DNA from: a virus
DNA length: 45,820 nt
Virus record (IMG/VR): IMGVR_UViG_3300029992_000008
Span: 1-45,820 of that record
Strand: one strand, 5' to 3'
Shown here: positions 16,804-25,742 of the stretch, piece by piece
How the letters are laid out: every line of letters starts with the position of its first letter
How positions within the stretch are numbered: position 1 is the first letter of the stretch
The notes under the pieces: model-generated
Seen by the model: only the letters and a program-made list of their open reading frames with translations
What the model was told of the DNA's origin: nothing
The model's database searches: none
Translations under genes and position numbers: made by a program

Positions 16804-18213
16804 GTGACGTCGTCCAGCGCGCTCGCGTCAAACCCTGTCGCCGCTGGACCCATCGCTGGAAGTCTCAGCAGCGGCGGCAGTGTCGCGTCGGCTGCGGGAA
16901 CTTCAACCGTCCACGGGTACGCACCCGCTCCAGCCGTGGGCAGCGCGGCCGGGGTGGCGACGGCCCAGGCGTTCACGCCCGCAGGTGCTGCGTCCGCCGC
17001 AGGCGTCGCCACTGTCACGGCTATCGCGGCGACACACAGGCCCGGCATCGCGATAGCTACGGCGAGCGCGACCGCGAACGCGGCGTCAGGGTTTGTTGCG
17101 CGCGCCGCAGGTACAGCGAGCGCGGGTGCAGCCGGGCATGCGGTGAACGCCAGTGTCGCTACGGCGGCCGGCACAAGCTCAGTGACCGGCGCGAAAGATT
17201 ACTCGTGGCAGGGTGTCGCGTCGAGCGTGGGCAGCGCGGCGGTCTCGGGCGTGGGTCTCGGGCCGGTGATCGCGGCGGCTAGCGCGGAGGGGGCGGCTAC
17301 CGCGTTGGCGTCGAGCGCGGCCCACGCCGCCAGCATCGCGGGTGCGACCGGCGTCGCAAGCGTGGCGGGTCGTGTGCGCGGGGCGTTCCCAGGGTCCGCG
17401 ACGGCGTATGGCGTGGCGGCCGTGACAGCGATCAGCAGCGCACGGGTGGCCGAGGCGTTCACGGCGGCTGGTGTGGCGGTTGTCACAGGACACGGGTGGA
17501 CCGCCGTCGCCGCAGTAGCGACAGCAGCCGGCGTGGGCTCGATGTCCGGCGCGGCGCGCGCGACGGCGCGGGCCATTGCGAGTGCGCGCGGCATGGCGTC
17601 CACGGCCGGCGTCGGTCACGCGCTCAGGATGGCGGCGTTCCGTGCATGGGGTGTCGGGGCCGCGTTAGCGATGTCCACGCACAAATCCGGCGTTGTCGGA
17701 CAGGCGGCAGGGACATCTACTATAGCGGGTGTCAGCGCGGCGCATAAGCGCAGCGTGGGCGCGGCGGCGGGCGCGGCGGCGGGCGCGGCGGTGAGCAGGT
17801 GGATCGCCAAGAGTGTGGCGTCCGCCACGGGGGGCGCCACAGCCGCAGGTGTGATCCATGCGCGGAAGTTGATCATCGGCGTCGCGACGGGGCACGCCAC
17901 GGTCGCCGGGCACAGCGCCCAAAATACCCAGGCCGTCGCGAGGGCCATGGGGTCGGCGTCTGCCACAGGTCTCTGGACCAGCATCGGATCGATGGTTGCG
18001 AGCGCGCATGGCGGGGCCAGCGTGTTCGGCTACCCGAACCCCGAACTTGAGGTCTGGCAAGCTGCCACAGTCGTGGTATCATGGGCTACGCAGGGGGTCG
18101 TCGGTGCTGAGATCACGAACCAAGCGGAGCTGGTCGCCACAGTGGAGCCTCAAGCGACAATAGTCGCGAGTGTTGTTCCACAGGGCGTGGTGTCGGTAGG
18201 GTTTAGCCTGTAG
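16804..18213 (+). CDS. Ala/Gly-repeat fibre-like protein
   Basis: The start is GTG with GGAG about 9 bases upstream. The 469-aa product is built almost entirely of irregular 17-25-residue repeats of the type '(S/A)AxGxAxVxGxA', with Gly and Ala alternating and few charges. A short non-repetitive C-terminal domain (about residues 405-469) is beta-rich. I do not recognise the family. The repeat style is what one expects of a phage fibre shaft, either beta-solenoid or polyglycine-type packed helices. It lies between the GH172-like tail protein and the nozzle protein, so it is probably part of the adsorption apparatus. Confidence 0.6.
   Translation: MTSSSALASNPVAAGPIAGSLSSGGSVASAAGTSTVHGYAPAPAVGSAAGVATAQAFTPAGAASAAGVATVTAIAATHRPGIAIATASATANAASGFVARAAGTASAGAAGHAVNASVATAAGTSSVTGAKDYSWQGVASSVGSAAVSGVGLGPVIAAASAEGAATALASSAAHAASIAGATGVASVAGRVRGAFPGSATAYGVAAVTAISSARVAEAFTAAGVAVVTGHGWTAVAAVATAAGVGSMSGAARATARAIASARGMASTAGVGHALRMAAFRAWGVGAALAMSTHKSGVVGQAAGTSTIAGVSAAHKRSVGAAAGAAAGAAVSRWIAKSVASATGGATAAGVIHARKLIIGVATGHATVAGHSAQNTQAVARAMGSASATGLWTSIGSMVASAHGGASVFGYPNPELEVWQAATVVVSWATQGVVGAEITNQAELVATVEPQATIVASVVPQGVVSVGFSL
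17757..17792 (+). repeat. Tandem 12-bp repeat (three copies)
   Basis: Three copies of GGGCGCGGCGGC (last base changed in copy three) encode a Gly-Ala-Ala-Ala run inside the Ala/Gly-repeat fibre gene. Confidence 0.85.
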
Positions 18214-18223
18214 GAGCACTAAG

Positions 18224-18526
18224 ATGCCGGCCTTTGTCCGCAAGAATTTGCTGGTTGCCACCGCTGCGTTTACCGCCGCAGATGGGTCGAGCACGCAGCC
18301 ATCGAGTGCCGACATGGTCGTGAAGTACAACGATATCTCAGGTGTCAGCCGGCTCACTACGGTGGGGCTGACCTTCAACAGCTCGACCAATACCTGGGTC
18401 GGCACATGGGACAGCTCGGCGGCGCAGGGTGGCGCTGTTGAGTGGATGGTGTATGGAGTGGGGTCATTACAGGCTGCGGTGCAGGGGTCGTTCCTGCTCC
18501 AGGCCAACTCCGCGAACGTGGTGTGA
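18224..18526 (+). CDS. 100-aa beta-rich tail-region protein
   Basis: ATG with AGGAG upstream. The protein is short and predicted all-beta ('DMVVKYNDISGVSRLTTVGLTF', then 'NTWVGTWDSSAAQGGAVEWMV'), like an immunoglobulin-like or small fibre domain. It is adjacent to fibre genes, 10 bases after the repeat protein. I do not recognise it beyond a likely virion component. Confidence 0.6.
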   Translation: MPAFVRKNLLVATAAFTAADGSSTQPSSADMVVKYNDISGVSRLTTVGLTFNSSTNTWVGTWDSSAAQGGAVEWMVYGVGSLQAAVQGSFLLQANSANVV

Positions 18527-18530
18527 CCAG

Positions 18531-18887
18531 ATGGCTGACGACTGGGGCTGGATCAAAGACTACAGCGCGGTGTTGACCGGCCTCGGTGGCGGCCTGATCG
18601 GGTTCGTGGGGTCAGTGATCTCGAACCGTTCGCGCGAGCGGTCGGAGGGAGCCCGGCGCAATCTGGACCATGAGACGGTCCAGCTCACATATGACCAGAA
18701 CCAGATGAACGTCATCACCGCACGGTTCCAGGCGCTCTTGGATGGGTACGAGCGTCGGATCAATGACCTGATCCGCGAGGTCGCGGACGTCCGGTCAGAG
18801 CTGAAAGAGGTGCGGATACAGCTGCGCGAAGCCCAGGCATACAGTAAAGGACAGAGCAGTGCCGGCACCTCCGCCTCCGCCTCCTGA
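18531..18887 (+). CDS. Membrane protein with coiled coil (holin or spanin-like candidate)
   Basis: A 118-aa protein starting four bases after the preceding stop. One hydrophobic segment (about residues 13-31, Gly-rich) is followed by a long charged helical region (about 35-108) with heptad-like spacing ('INDLIREVADVRSELKEVRIQL'). This topology fits a holin or an i-spanin-like protein, but it lies 3.5 kb from the endolysin. No other good holin candidate is visible in the window, so this is the best guess. The last 29 bases overlap the next gene. Confidence 0.55.
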   Translation: MADDWGWIKDYSAVLTGLGGGLIGFVGSVISNRSRERSEGARRNLDHETVQLTYDQNQMNVITARFQALLDGYERRINDLIREVADVRSELKEVRIQLREAQAYSKGQSSAGTSASAS

Positions 18888-19989
18888 TGAAGTCCCGCCC
18901 ATCGTAGTCGGCCAGTTCGACGGTCTCAAGAACACCGTCGATCTGGAGCGACTTGGGCCGAAGGACTTGTTCAGGGCCACGAATATTGATTTGGACGATG
19001 ACGGTCAGCCGCATCGCCGTCGCGGGACCACGCTCATGGTCTCGGGCAACTACCATAGTCTGTTCACCTCAGAAAATGGAGTGGTCTATGTGGTCAGAGA
19101 CGGGTCTCTGGGTGTCCTCAACCCTGATTATTCTTTCGTATCACTGGCAAACAACATCGGCAGTGACCCTGGAGCGGGGGGGCTCGGTCTTGCGTACACG
19201 CAAGTGGGGACGAACCTTTACTATACCAGCGCATCGAATGCTGGCATCGTTGATACCGTTGCGCTCACAGTGGGGCCATGGGGACCGTCTCAGGACATCT
19301 GGTTCTCACCTGTCGTCAATCCTACGGCGACCTTGCCGGCGATTAGGGGACGGTTGCTTGGATCGCCTCCGCTCGCGACAACGCTTGCGTATTTCAATGG
19401 TCGGCTCTACCTAGGCAATGGTCGCACGGTCTGGTGTACCGAGCTTTTCGCCTACGGGCTTGTGGACAAGACCAAGAATTATTTTCAGTTCGAGGGTGAT
19501 GTCACCATGCTTGCGGAGGTCACTGACGGAATTTACGTCGGGACCACCGAGGGCCTCTGGTTCCTGTCCGGGCCGAACTCCCCGCTACGACGCGATCGCG
19601 TCATGGACAGCCCCGTGATCCCTGGCTCCTTGGCCTATGTGCCAGGAGAGCTGGCGAACCCGCCGCAGGTGGGTCTCCAGGCGGACACGACAGCAGAAGT
19701 GTCCGCGATGTTCATGACCACGCGGGGCGTCTGTGTCGCGATGGATGGTGGGAAGGCGTACAATCTCACTGAGGGTAAGTTCTTCTTCCCGGTCGCCAAA
19801 CGCAGTGCTGCGTTTTTCCGCCGCCAGGATGGCATGAACCAGTATATCGTGGTAAGCGACAGTGCGGGGCAGCCGGTCAACGGCGCTCGTGTGGGTGATT
19901 TCGTAGACGCCGAGATCGTGCGCGGGAATGCAATCTGGGTGGACGTCACGGAAAGCGCCGTGGCGCTAGACACCATAGGAGCTGGCTGA
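18859..19989 (+). CDS. Tail nozzle/tubular protein B-like structural protein
   Basis: The start is GTG at 18859, 7 bases after an AAAGGA Shine-Dalgarno and inside the previous gene; the first ATG would cut off the conserved beginning. The 376-aa protein opens with a poly-Pro stretch, then 'FDGLKNTVD...FRATNIDLDDDGQPHRRRG', the hallmark opening of podovirus nozzle or tail-tubular proteins. Repeated propeller-like blades follow ('VYVVRDGSLGVL', 'TTLAYFNGRLYLGNG', 'GIYVGTTEGLWFLSG'). In T7-like phages this protein forms the distal end of the short tail and contacts fibres, which supports a podovirus morphology. Confidence 0.68.
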   Translation: MPAPPPPPPDEVPPIVVGQFDGLKNTVDLERLGPKDLFRATNIDLDDDGQPHRRRGTTLMVSGNYHSLFTSENGVVYVVRDGSLGVLNPDYSFVSLANNIGSDPGAGGLGLAYTQVGTNLYYTSASNAGIVDTVALTVGPWGPSQDIWFSPVVNPTATLPAIRGRLLGSPPLATTLAYFNGRLYLGNGRTVWCTELFAYGLVDKTKNYFQFEGDVTMLAEVTDGIYVGTTEGLWFLSGPNSPLRRDRVMDSPVIPGSLAYVPGELANPPQVGLQADTTAEVSAMFMTTRGVCVAMDGGKAYNLTEGKFFFPVAKRSAAFFRRQDGMNQYIVVSDSAGQPVNGARVGDFVDAEIVRGNAIWVDVTESAVALDTIGAG

Positions 19990-20582
19990 TGACCAACAAG
20001 ATTTTCCCGCTGAAGGATCGGTACGGGAACACGATCAACACAGTGTACATCGATAATGGCGACGGCACCTACACGCTCGCGACATCGAGCAGTGGTGGCG
20101 GTGGTGGCGCGGTCACGGTTGCTGACGGCGCGGACGTCACGCAGGGCGCGAAGGCGGACAGCGCGGCGAACAACAGCACGTCGAGCTGGTCAGCCATCGC
20201 GCTTCTCAAGGGGCTATACGCGGCACTTGTCGCGCCCCTTCCAGCGGGCACGAACGCCATCGGCTCCGTGACGGCCAACCCTTACGCCGGGACGATCACG
20301 GCGACGGTCGTCACTCTCACGGCGGCGACGTCGGCGACGCTCATCGCGTCCAACTCGACGCGCAAGGGGCTCCGCTGGCAGAACATCGGAGCCAACCCGG
20401 CGACGGTGGTTCCGGGCGGTAGCGCGGCGGTCGTTGGTAACGGCCCCAACTACAACGGACCCCCGCAAGGAACCGGCTTCCAGGGCGGCGGCGAGAGCTT
20501 CGAGGGCGCGGCGGTCCCGACCAACGCCTTTCAGGCAATCTCGACGGGCGGGACAACTATCATCGTCTGGGAGCAGACCTAA
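19989..20582 (+). CDS. 197-aa virion protein, unknown
   Basis: The start ATG overlaps the preceding stop (TGATG). A short N-terminal domain ('KDRYGNTINTVYIDNGDGTYTL') leads to a Gly run and a beta-rich C-terminal domain ending 'GGTTIIVWEQT'. This C-terminal layout, with 'RKGLRWQNIGANPATV' after a 'SATLIASN' strand, is common in small phage tail proteins that carry receptor-proximal beta domains. It is translationally coupled to the glycine-rich fibre gene by TAATG. The function is inferred from the cluster only. Confidence 0.62.
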   Translation: MTNKIFPLKDRYGNTINTVYIDNGDGTYTLATSSSGGGGGAVTVADGADVTQGAKADSAANNSTSSWSAIALLKGLYAALVAPLPAGTNAIGSVTANPYAGTITATVVTLTAATSATLIASNSTRKGLRWQNIGANPATVVPGGSAAVVGNGPNYNGPPQGTGFQGGGESFEGAAVPTNAFQAISTGGTTIIVWEQT

Positions 20583-21535
20583 TGGCCGCCACGTTCCCGC
20601 CTCCGAAGCCGCAAACCAACATCATCACGTTCACTTCGTCGATGACATACGTCCCCACGCCGGGCATGGTCGCGGTTGACGTCTACCCCGTCGGTGGCGG
20701 TGGCGGCGGTGGCGGTGGCGCGCGCATCGTATCGGCCACGGCCGGCTCGGGCGGCTCGGGCGGTGGCGGCGCGTCGCGCGGCGCGCCCAAGTTCACATTC
20801 ACGGCGGCGCAGGTCGGCGCGTCCCAGGTTGTCACCATCGGCGGCGGCGGCTCGGCGGGCGTGGCCGCCACGACCAACTCGACGGCGGGCGGTGTCGGCG
20901 GCGGCGGCGGCATTACGAGCTTCGGCGCGCTCTGCCAGTCCAACGGCGGCGGCGGCGGCGCGGGTGGCCAACTCGTGTCCGCCTCGGGCGGCGGCGGCGG
21001 CGGGTACAACGGCGGCACGGGGAATGCGGGGTCGGGCGCGACGGCGGGAGCCGCCGCGCAGGGCTCGGGCTCGGGCGGCTCGGGCGCGGTCGGCGGCTCG
21101 ATCTACGGTTCGTCGCTAGGCTCGGGCGCGGGTGGAGCGGGCGGCGTCAATGCCGGCGCGGGGCTACAGGGAGGCTTTACAAGCTCGGGCGGCGGCGGCT
21201 CGGGCGGCGGCTCGGGCGGCGGGATAAGCGCCGGCAACGCTGTGTTCTCGGGCGGCCAAGGCGGCAATACCTACGCGGTGGGCATTCTTCAATCAGGCGG
21301 CGCGCCGGGCGCGGCGGGGAACACGGGAAACCAACCGGCCAACGTAAACCCCATACAAGGCGCGGGCGCGGGCGGCGGTGGTGGTGGCTCGTCTCTGACG
21401 GCGGCGGGCGGTGGCGGCCAAGGCGGTCTCTACGGCGGCGGCGGCGGTGGCGGGGGAACCGTGGACAACGGCGGCACGGCTGGCGCGGGTGGCGTTGGCG
21501 GCGGTGGTGCTTGCGTGATCGTCGAATACTTCTGA
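20582..21535 (+). CDS. Glycine-rich tail fibre/adhesin
   Basis: A 317-aa protein. A short N-terminal beta domain ('TNIITFTSSMTYVPTPGMVAVDVYPV') leads into about 280 residues with very long poly-Gly runs and interspersed Ser/Ala, ending with 'GGGACVIVEYF'. This is the phage glycine-rich domain. In T4-like phage S16 the gp38 adhesin with such Gly-rich motifs forms a bundle of polyglycine type II helices that carries receptor-binding loops; that comparison is family knowledge, not shown here. The gene itself is a mass of GGC repeats. It is likely a host-range determinant. Confidence 0.72.
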   Translation: MAATFPPPKPQTNIITFTSSMTYVPTPGMVAVDVYPVGGGGGGGGGARIVSATAGSGGSGGGGASRGAPKFTFTAAQVGASQVVTIGGGGSAGVAATTNSTAGGVGGGGGITSFGALCQSNGGGGGAGGQLVSASGGGGGGYNGGTGNAGSGATAGAAAQGSGSGGSGAVGGSIYGSSLGSGAGGAGGVNAGAGLQGGFTSSGGGGSGGGSGGGISAGNAVFSGGQGGNTYAVGILQSGGAPGAAGNTGNQPANVNPIQGAGAGGGGGGSSLTAAGGGGQGGLYGGGGGGGGTVDNGGTAGAGGVGGGGACVIVEYF

Positions 21536-21544
21536 GGTAAGTTC

Positions 21545-21955
21545 ATGGGCCAAGTCTATGCGCAGATCGAGAACGGCGTCGTCGTCAACATGATCTTGTG
21601 GGACGGGGTGTCGCCGTGCGGCAATCAGGACGCGTTCGTGCTGGCGTCAACGCTTCCCGCAGGCGTGGGCATTGGCTGGTCCGACCTTACGGGGTCGTGG
21701 GTAGCGCCCGCGCCGCCGCCGCCGCCCACGGTGGTGACATTTTTACAGTTCATGGCGCTGTTTACATCGGCTGAGCAGGAGGCGATTATCGGCTCGACGG
21801 ACATTAATGTCCGCGTGTTCGTGGTCATGGCGAGCGGCGCGAACTTCCTCGACCTGACGCTCGCCGAGGTCGTGAATGGCGTGGAATATCTCGCGAGCGT
21901 CAACCTGATCGCGGCCACACGGGTGGCCGCGATCCTGAGCAACACAGCACCGTAG
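21545..21955 (+). CDS. Tail fibre-associated/assembly-like protein
   Basis: A 136-aa protein with an N-terminal 'MGQVYAQIENGVVVNMILWDG' beta-hairpin module, a Trp-containing linker with a Pro run (about residues 55-62), and a helical C-terminal part ('FLQFMALFTSAEQEAIIGS....LTLAEVVNGVEYLAS'). This two-part design is typical of small proteins encoded just after phage fibres that act as fibre chaperones or caps. It follows the glycine-rich adhesin at 9 bases. The assignment rests on pattern and position. Confidence 0.6.
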   Translation: MGQVYAQIENGVVVNMILWDGVSPCGNQDAFVLASTLPAGVGIGWSDLTGSWVAPAPPPPPTVVTFLQFMALFTSAEQEAIIGSTDINVRVFVVMASGANFLDLTLAEVVNGVEYLASVNLIAATRVAAILSNTAP

Positions 21956-21962
21956 GAGATGC

Positions 21963-22499
21963 ATGATGAACGTTGAGAAGACTAAATCCGGGCTGTTGGT
22001 CCCCACGTCTAAGGGTCTGGGAATGGGTCGCTACCACGCGGAGCATTTCCGCGCTGGCAGGCTCATTGACGAGTGGGATTTCGACAATATCGCGGTCAAC
22101 GAGGGTCTCAATTACCTCTTGAACGCGGGACTGGCGGCTGGGTCGCAGATCACCACGTGGTATCTCGGCCTATTCTCGGGCAACTACACGCCTGTCGCGA
22201 CGGACGCCGCCGCGACCATCGCAGCCAACTCCACGGAGACGTCGGCTTACACGGCCGGGGCGAGACAGCAGTTTGTACCCGTGTCCGCGTCGGGGCAGCA
22301 GGTGACCAACTCGGCTAGCCGGGCGAGCTTCACGTTCAACGCGGGCACCACGATCTACGGCGCATTCCTTGTGTCGTCGTCCACGATCAACGGCACCACG
22401 GGCACGCTGATCTCGGCGGCGCAGTTCGGCTCGGCCAAGTCGGTCAGCAACACCGACCAAATCTTGCTGACCTACACCTTCTCGTTGGCCAGCGCGTAA
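21963..22499 (+). CDS. 178-aa phage structural protein
   Basis: AGGAG lies just upstream of two consecutive ATGs; either could be used. The protein pattern 'NIAVNEGLNYLLNAGLAAGSQITTWYLGLFSGNYTP' followed by Thr/Ser-rich strands and 'LLTYTFSLASA' is one I recognise from many tail-fibre neighbourhoods. Its fold is probably a beta-sandwich. It is coupled to the next gene by TAATG. The function is not established. Confidence 0.65.
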   Translation: MMNVEKTKSGLLVPTSKGLGMGRYHAEHFRAGRLIDEWDFDNIAVNEGLNYLLNAGLAAGSQITTWYLGLFSGNYTPVATDAAATIAANSTETSAYTAGARQQFVPVSASGQQVTNSASRASFTFNAGTTIYGAFLVSSSTINGTTGTLISAAQFGSAKSVSNTDQILLTYTFSLASA

Positions 22500-23713
22500 T
22501 GAGCGTGTATGCCGAGAGCGTCACCAGTGGCGCGATCCTCACGGGCACGCCCGTGGGGACATACAGTCTGACGCTCGTGGCGCAGGCGATCCTCAACTCG
22601 ACGCTCACGGGGACCACGACATATTTGCCGGGCATGTCCGAGACCGCCAAGGGTCTGGCGGCGTTCCTGACCACCTTTGGGTTCACCCATACCGATGGCG
22701 CGACCCTCGGTACGGCCACGTCCATCCACTGGGCGGCAGGTGCGCTGGTCGCGGAGGTGATCAAGGCCAGGGACACATATCACACAGGTCTTGTATTCAG
22801 CACGTCCATCGCCGAGATGGCGAAGATCGGCGACACGCTCCAGGCGTTGCTCGTCATGGCCATCGCGGAAGGCGCGACTGTCACGGACCTTCTGAACAGC
22901 GTGGCCAGTGTGCTCATGCTCCAGCGGGCCGTCGCCAGGGGAGTACCCGGCAGCACCGCCGCGTTCGGCATGCTGGCGCACGAGGCCGTGGGGGCGCTCG
23001 ACGCCTATCTGGCGCTTGCGAACATCAACGTCGGAGAGGGCGCGACGCTCTCGGCCGCGATAATCCAGCACTTCATCGGGTCGGTGCAGGTCGTTCAGAA
23101 CCTAGCGATCCACGGCGAAACCAGCGCCTCGCTGCTGCTCAACCCGATCATGCTGGAGGACTGTACGCTCACTGACACGGAGTTGCTGACCACGATCTTC
23201 CAGGGCGACCCGATCCTGGAGACCGCGTACGCCACGGTGTCCTATTGCAGCCCGGATAGCAACTCCACCACATGGGTGATGAACACGCGCACCAATGTGG
23301 TCACTGAATATGTCAACTGGGTCTTTAACAGCTTCGCCAGCTTCGGCCGTAAGTACATCGGGGCCAACGGGCAGGGCATCTGGGAGCTGAACGGCGAGCG
23401 AGACGGGACCACGAATATCGTGGCGGACATGGCTGGCGGCTACATCCAGTTCAACGGTTCGCGGTTGAACGGTCTCATGGGTGTTTACATCGGCATGCGT
23501 GGCCAGGGTGAGTTCTATCTCAAGCTGTCCGCAGGGGATGGCCGGGATTATCTCTACCAGTTCAACTCCCAGCCAGGGTTAATGACCACCAAGGTCAACA
23601 TCGGCAAGGGTCTGCGCTCGCGGTATTTCCAGTGGGAACTGATCTCGACCGGGCCGGATTTCGATCTGGACAGCATTGAGTTTGTGCCGATGGTGGGTAA
23701 GCGGAGGGTATGA
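22499..23713 (+). CDS. 404-aa tail-region structural protein
   Basis: The N-terminal half (to about residue 220) is helical with recurring 'TSxAEMAKIGDTLQALLVMAIAEGATVTD'-like units. The C-terminal half is beta-rich, with Tyr/Trp/Gly patterns ('VNWVFNSFASFGRKYIGANG', 'GYIQFNGSRLNG', 'RYFQWELIS'), which suggests a fibre with a binding head. It ends four bases before the TTG-initiated SPRY-like gene. I do not recognise the family; the cluster makes a virion role likely. Confidence 0.6.
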   Translation: MSVYAESVTSGAILTGTPVGTYSLTLVAQAILNSTLTGTTTYLPGMSETAKGLAAFLTTFGFTHTDGATLGTATSIHWAAGALVAEVIKARDTYHTGLVFSTSIAEMAKIGDTLQALLVMAIAEGATVTDLLNSVASVLMLQRAVARGVPGSTAAFGMLAHEAVGALDAYLALANINVGEGATLSAAIIQHFIGSVQVVQNLAIHGETSASLLLNPIMLEDCTLTDTELLTTIFQGDPILETAYATVSYCSPDSNSTTWVMNTRTNVVTEYVNWVFNSFASFGRKYIGANGQGIWELNGERDGTTNIVADMAGGYIQFNGSRLNGLMGVYIGMRGQGEFYLKLSAGDGRDYLYQFNSQPGLMTTKVNIGKGLRSRYFQWELISTGPDFDLDSIEFVPMVGKRRV

Positions 23714-23716
23714 ACC

Positions 23717-25732
23717 TTGTTCGCTCCCGACTACCGAGTGCCGCTGGACGGCCGGCAGGCCCGGCGAACCCCCCCACAGGTGCGGATCACGATCACGCCT
23801 ACAGCGGACGGCTGGAGCGATGCGACCAGCGAGGCCCGCGCCCAGGCGGTAGAGGCGATCATTACGGCCCAGGCCGGCGTGCTGCACTCGTTCATCCAGG
23901 GACAGCGCCAGCAGGTGGATCAGAACCAGGATACGTTCTGGGCGAAGCGCATCGTCCTGGACCAGCTCACGATCTCGTACACAAACAGCAGTGGCCAGGA
24001 GATCATCGAGATTGACGTCAAGCCCACAAACGCGCCGACGTCGGGCGGCTCGCTGGACATCAGCGGCGTGTTCGTGGTGGACGTGCCATTCACGGTGTTC
24101 CCCATAAAGCTTCCGCCACCCGCGCCACCGTCGTGGGGGGCCTACGCATGGGACGCGGATGACGCCGCAGGTGACGCCCAGGCCGACGCCGTGGGTGCAT
24201 CGGGCATCTGCATCGCACCGATCAGCGGGCAGGTGTATTTCGAGGTGGAGATCGACGTCATCCCCAGGGGCTCCGCGCCAGCGACCATCGTCACGACACC
24301 TGGGGACGCGGACGGTTCGACGCTGTCCACTGACCTATACAACATCTCTCCGGCGTCGATATCGTACCTCTTTCCGAACGATCTTGACACGTTCCTCACA
24401 CCTGTGATCGGTGTGGTGCCCGACTACTATGTCGATAAATCCTGGAAGAAAAACACTGTCGCGTATGGGCGCGTCATCGGCTGCGACTGGCAAGATGCGC
24501 CCATGGCCCCGAGATCAATCGGGCTCGTGCCAGCGAAGAATAGGTACACGAACTATAACGCCAGCGTATGGACCAACGGTCGATACGTGATGAAGAACAC
24601 CGTGTACTCCACGGACTTCCGGGACACTTACTCGCTCTACAGCAGCTCCTGGGCGAGTTCTGTAGGGAGCCAAATTCTCGACACCAGTCCCGATGGCATC
24701 TCAACGCTGGTCTCGGGCCTGACGACGTACCAGTGCCTCAACCCACAATCCAGGACCGACGCGGATAAGACCGTGCAACTGCCGGTGGGCGGCCATTATT
24801 GGATCGTGGGCATCCAGGGCGCGGGTGTGATGCTGTCCGGCCCTCGGGAAAACCCCTACGCCTACATCTTCGCGGACGAGACGACATTCCCGCTCGGCGC
24901 GCTCCAGACGCTCCAGGCGGCGCACACGAGCATCTTTTTTGACCCCAAGGGGGCGTATTACGCGTTCGACAACGGGCTCCCGAACTACCCGCCCGGCGCT
25001 CAGGAGATCAACGGCGGCTACGACGTCGATAATGTGTGGCCACTGAACGCCGAGACCGAGGGTCCGCTCGGGACGATGACAGATGTCAGCTACAACTGGG
25101 GCTACGCCGGCCAGTTCTATAATAGTGTTCGTGTCTATGCCGCATGGGGCATGATCACGTTCATTCCTGGCAGCACCAAGAACAGCACCACGGCGAACTA
25201 CAACCTTATCGGAGATGTATTTCAGGGACCGGATTTCACCTACGACGATTACTGCGCGGAGGGAGGCCCGGATTATAAGATGCCCTCCGGGATCAATCAG
25301 CTTGGCGAGCACGCTTGGGTGATCAAGGGCCGGGGGGACAAACTCGCGAGCACACTCTTCTCGTCCAATGACGTGGCCATCGGCAACACGGTGAACGGCG
25401 TTCTCCGCAACGGCTGCTGGACAGGCATGGACATGGGGTCGATCAGCCGGGGGGACATTTATATGATCGCCGTGGACACGGCCACCCGCAAGGTGTGGTT
25501 CGGCCGCAACGGCAAGTGGTGGGAAAACTCCGCGCCCACGGATAAGACGCCGGGGACGAAGCTCGCGCCGGTCACTTACCTCGACGGCACGGCAAAGGAC
25601 ACGAAATATTACCCGGCGTGCTCGGCACGCTTTGGGCACACTCGGATGAAGGTGCGCTACGCCAAGACGACCAAGTACACGCCGCCGCCTGGATTTAGCC
25701 CCTACGACGTGGTAACGATCCCCACACCTTGA
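23717..25732 (+). CDS. 671-aa tail protein with SPRY/lectin-like C-terminal domain (TTG start)
   Basis: The long frame has no ATG or GTG near its beginning. TTG at 23717 with GGAGG about 10 bases upstream is the best start; an ATG at 23710 opens another frame and is rejected. Residues about 20-130 form a mixed domain ('VRITITPTADGWSDAT', 'LDQLTISYTNSSGQEI'). Near residue 150 and again at about 550-640 the sequence has SPRY-like strands, with 'RGDIYMIAVDTATRKVWFGR' followed by NGKWW, as in tail-associated SPRY domains that bind ligands. It is probably a peripheral tail or receptor-interacting protein. Confidence 0.62.
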   Translation: MFAPDYRVPLDGRQARRTPPQVRITITPTADGWSDATSEARAQAVEAIITAQAGVLHSFIQGQRQQVDQNQDTFWAKRIVLDQLTISYTNSSGQEIIEIDVKPTNAPTSGGSLDISGVFVVDVPFTVFPIKLPPPAPPSWGAYAWDADDAAGDAQADAVGASGICIAPISGQVYFEVEIDVIPRGSAPATIVTTPGDADGSTLSTDLYNISPASISYLFPNDLDTFLTPVIGVVPDYYVDKSWKKNTVAYGRVIGCDWQDAPMAPRSIGLVPAKNRYTNYNASVWTNGRYVMKNTVYSTDFRDTYSLYSSSWASSVGSQILDTSPDGISTLVSGLTTYQCLNPQSRTDADKTVQLPVGGHYWIVGIQGAGVMLSGPRENPYAYIFADETTFPLGALQTLQAAHTSIFFDPKGAYYAFDNGLPNYPPGAQEINGGYDVDNVWPLNAETEGPLGTMTDVSYNWGYAGQFYNSVRVYAAWGMITFIPGSTKNSTTANYNLIGDVFQGPDFTYDDYCAEGGPDYKMPSGINQLGEHAWVIKGRGDKLASTLFSSNDVAIGNTVNGVLRNGCWTGMDMGSISRGDIYMIAVDTATRKVWFGRNGKWWENSAPTDKTPGTKLAPVTYLDGTAKDTKYYPACSARFGHTRMKVRYAKTTKYTPPPGFSPYDVVTIPTP

Positions 25733-25742
25733 GGGCGAGATT

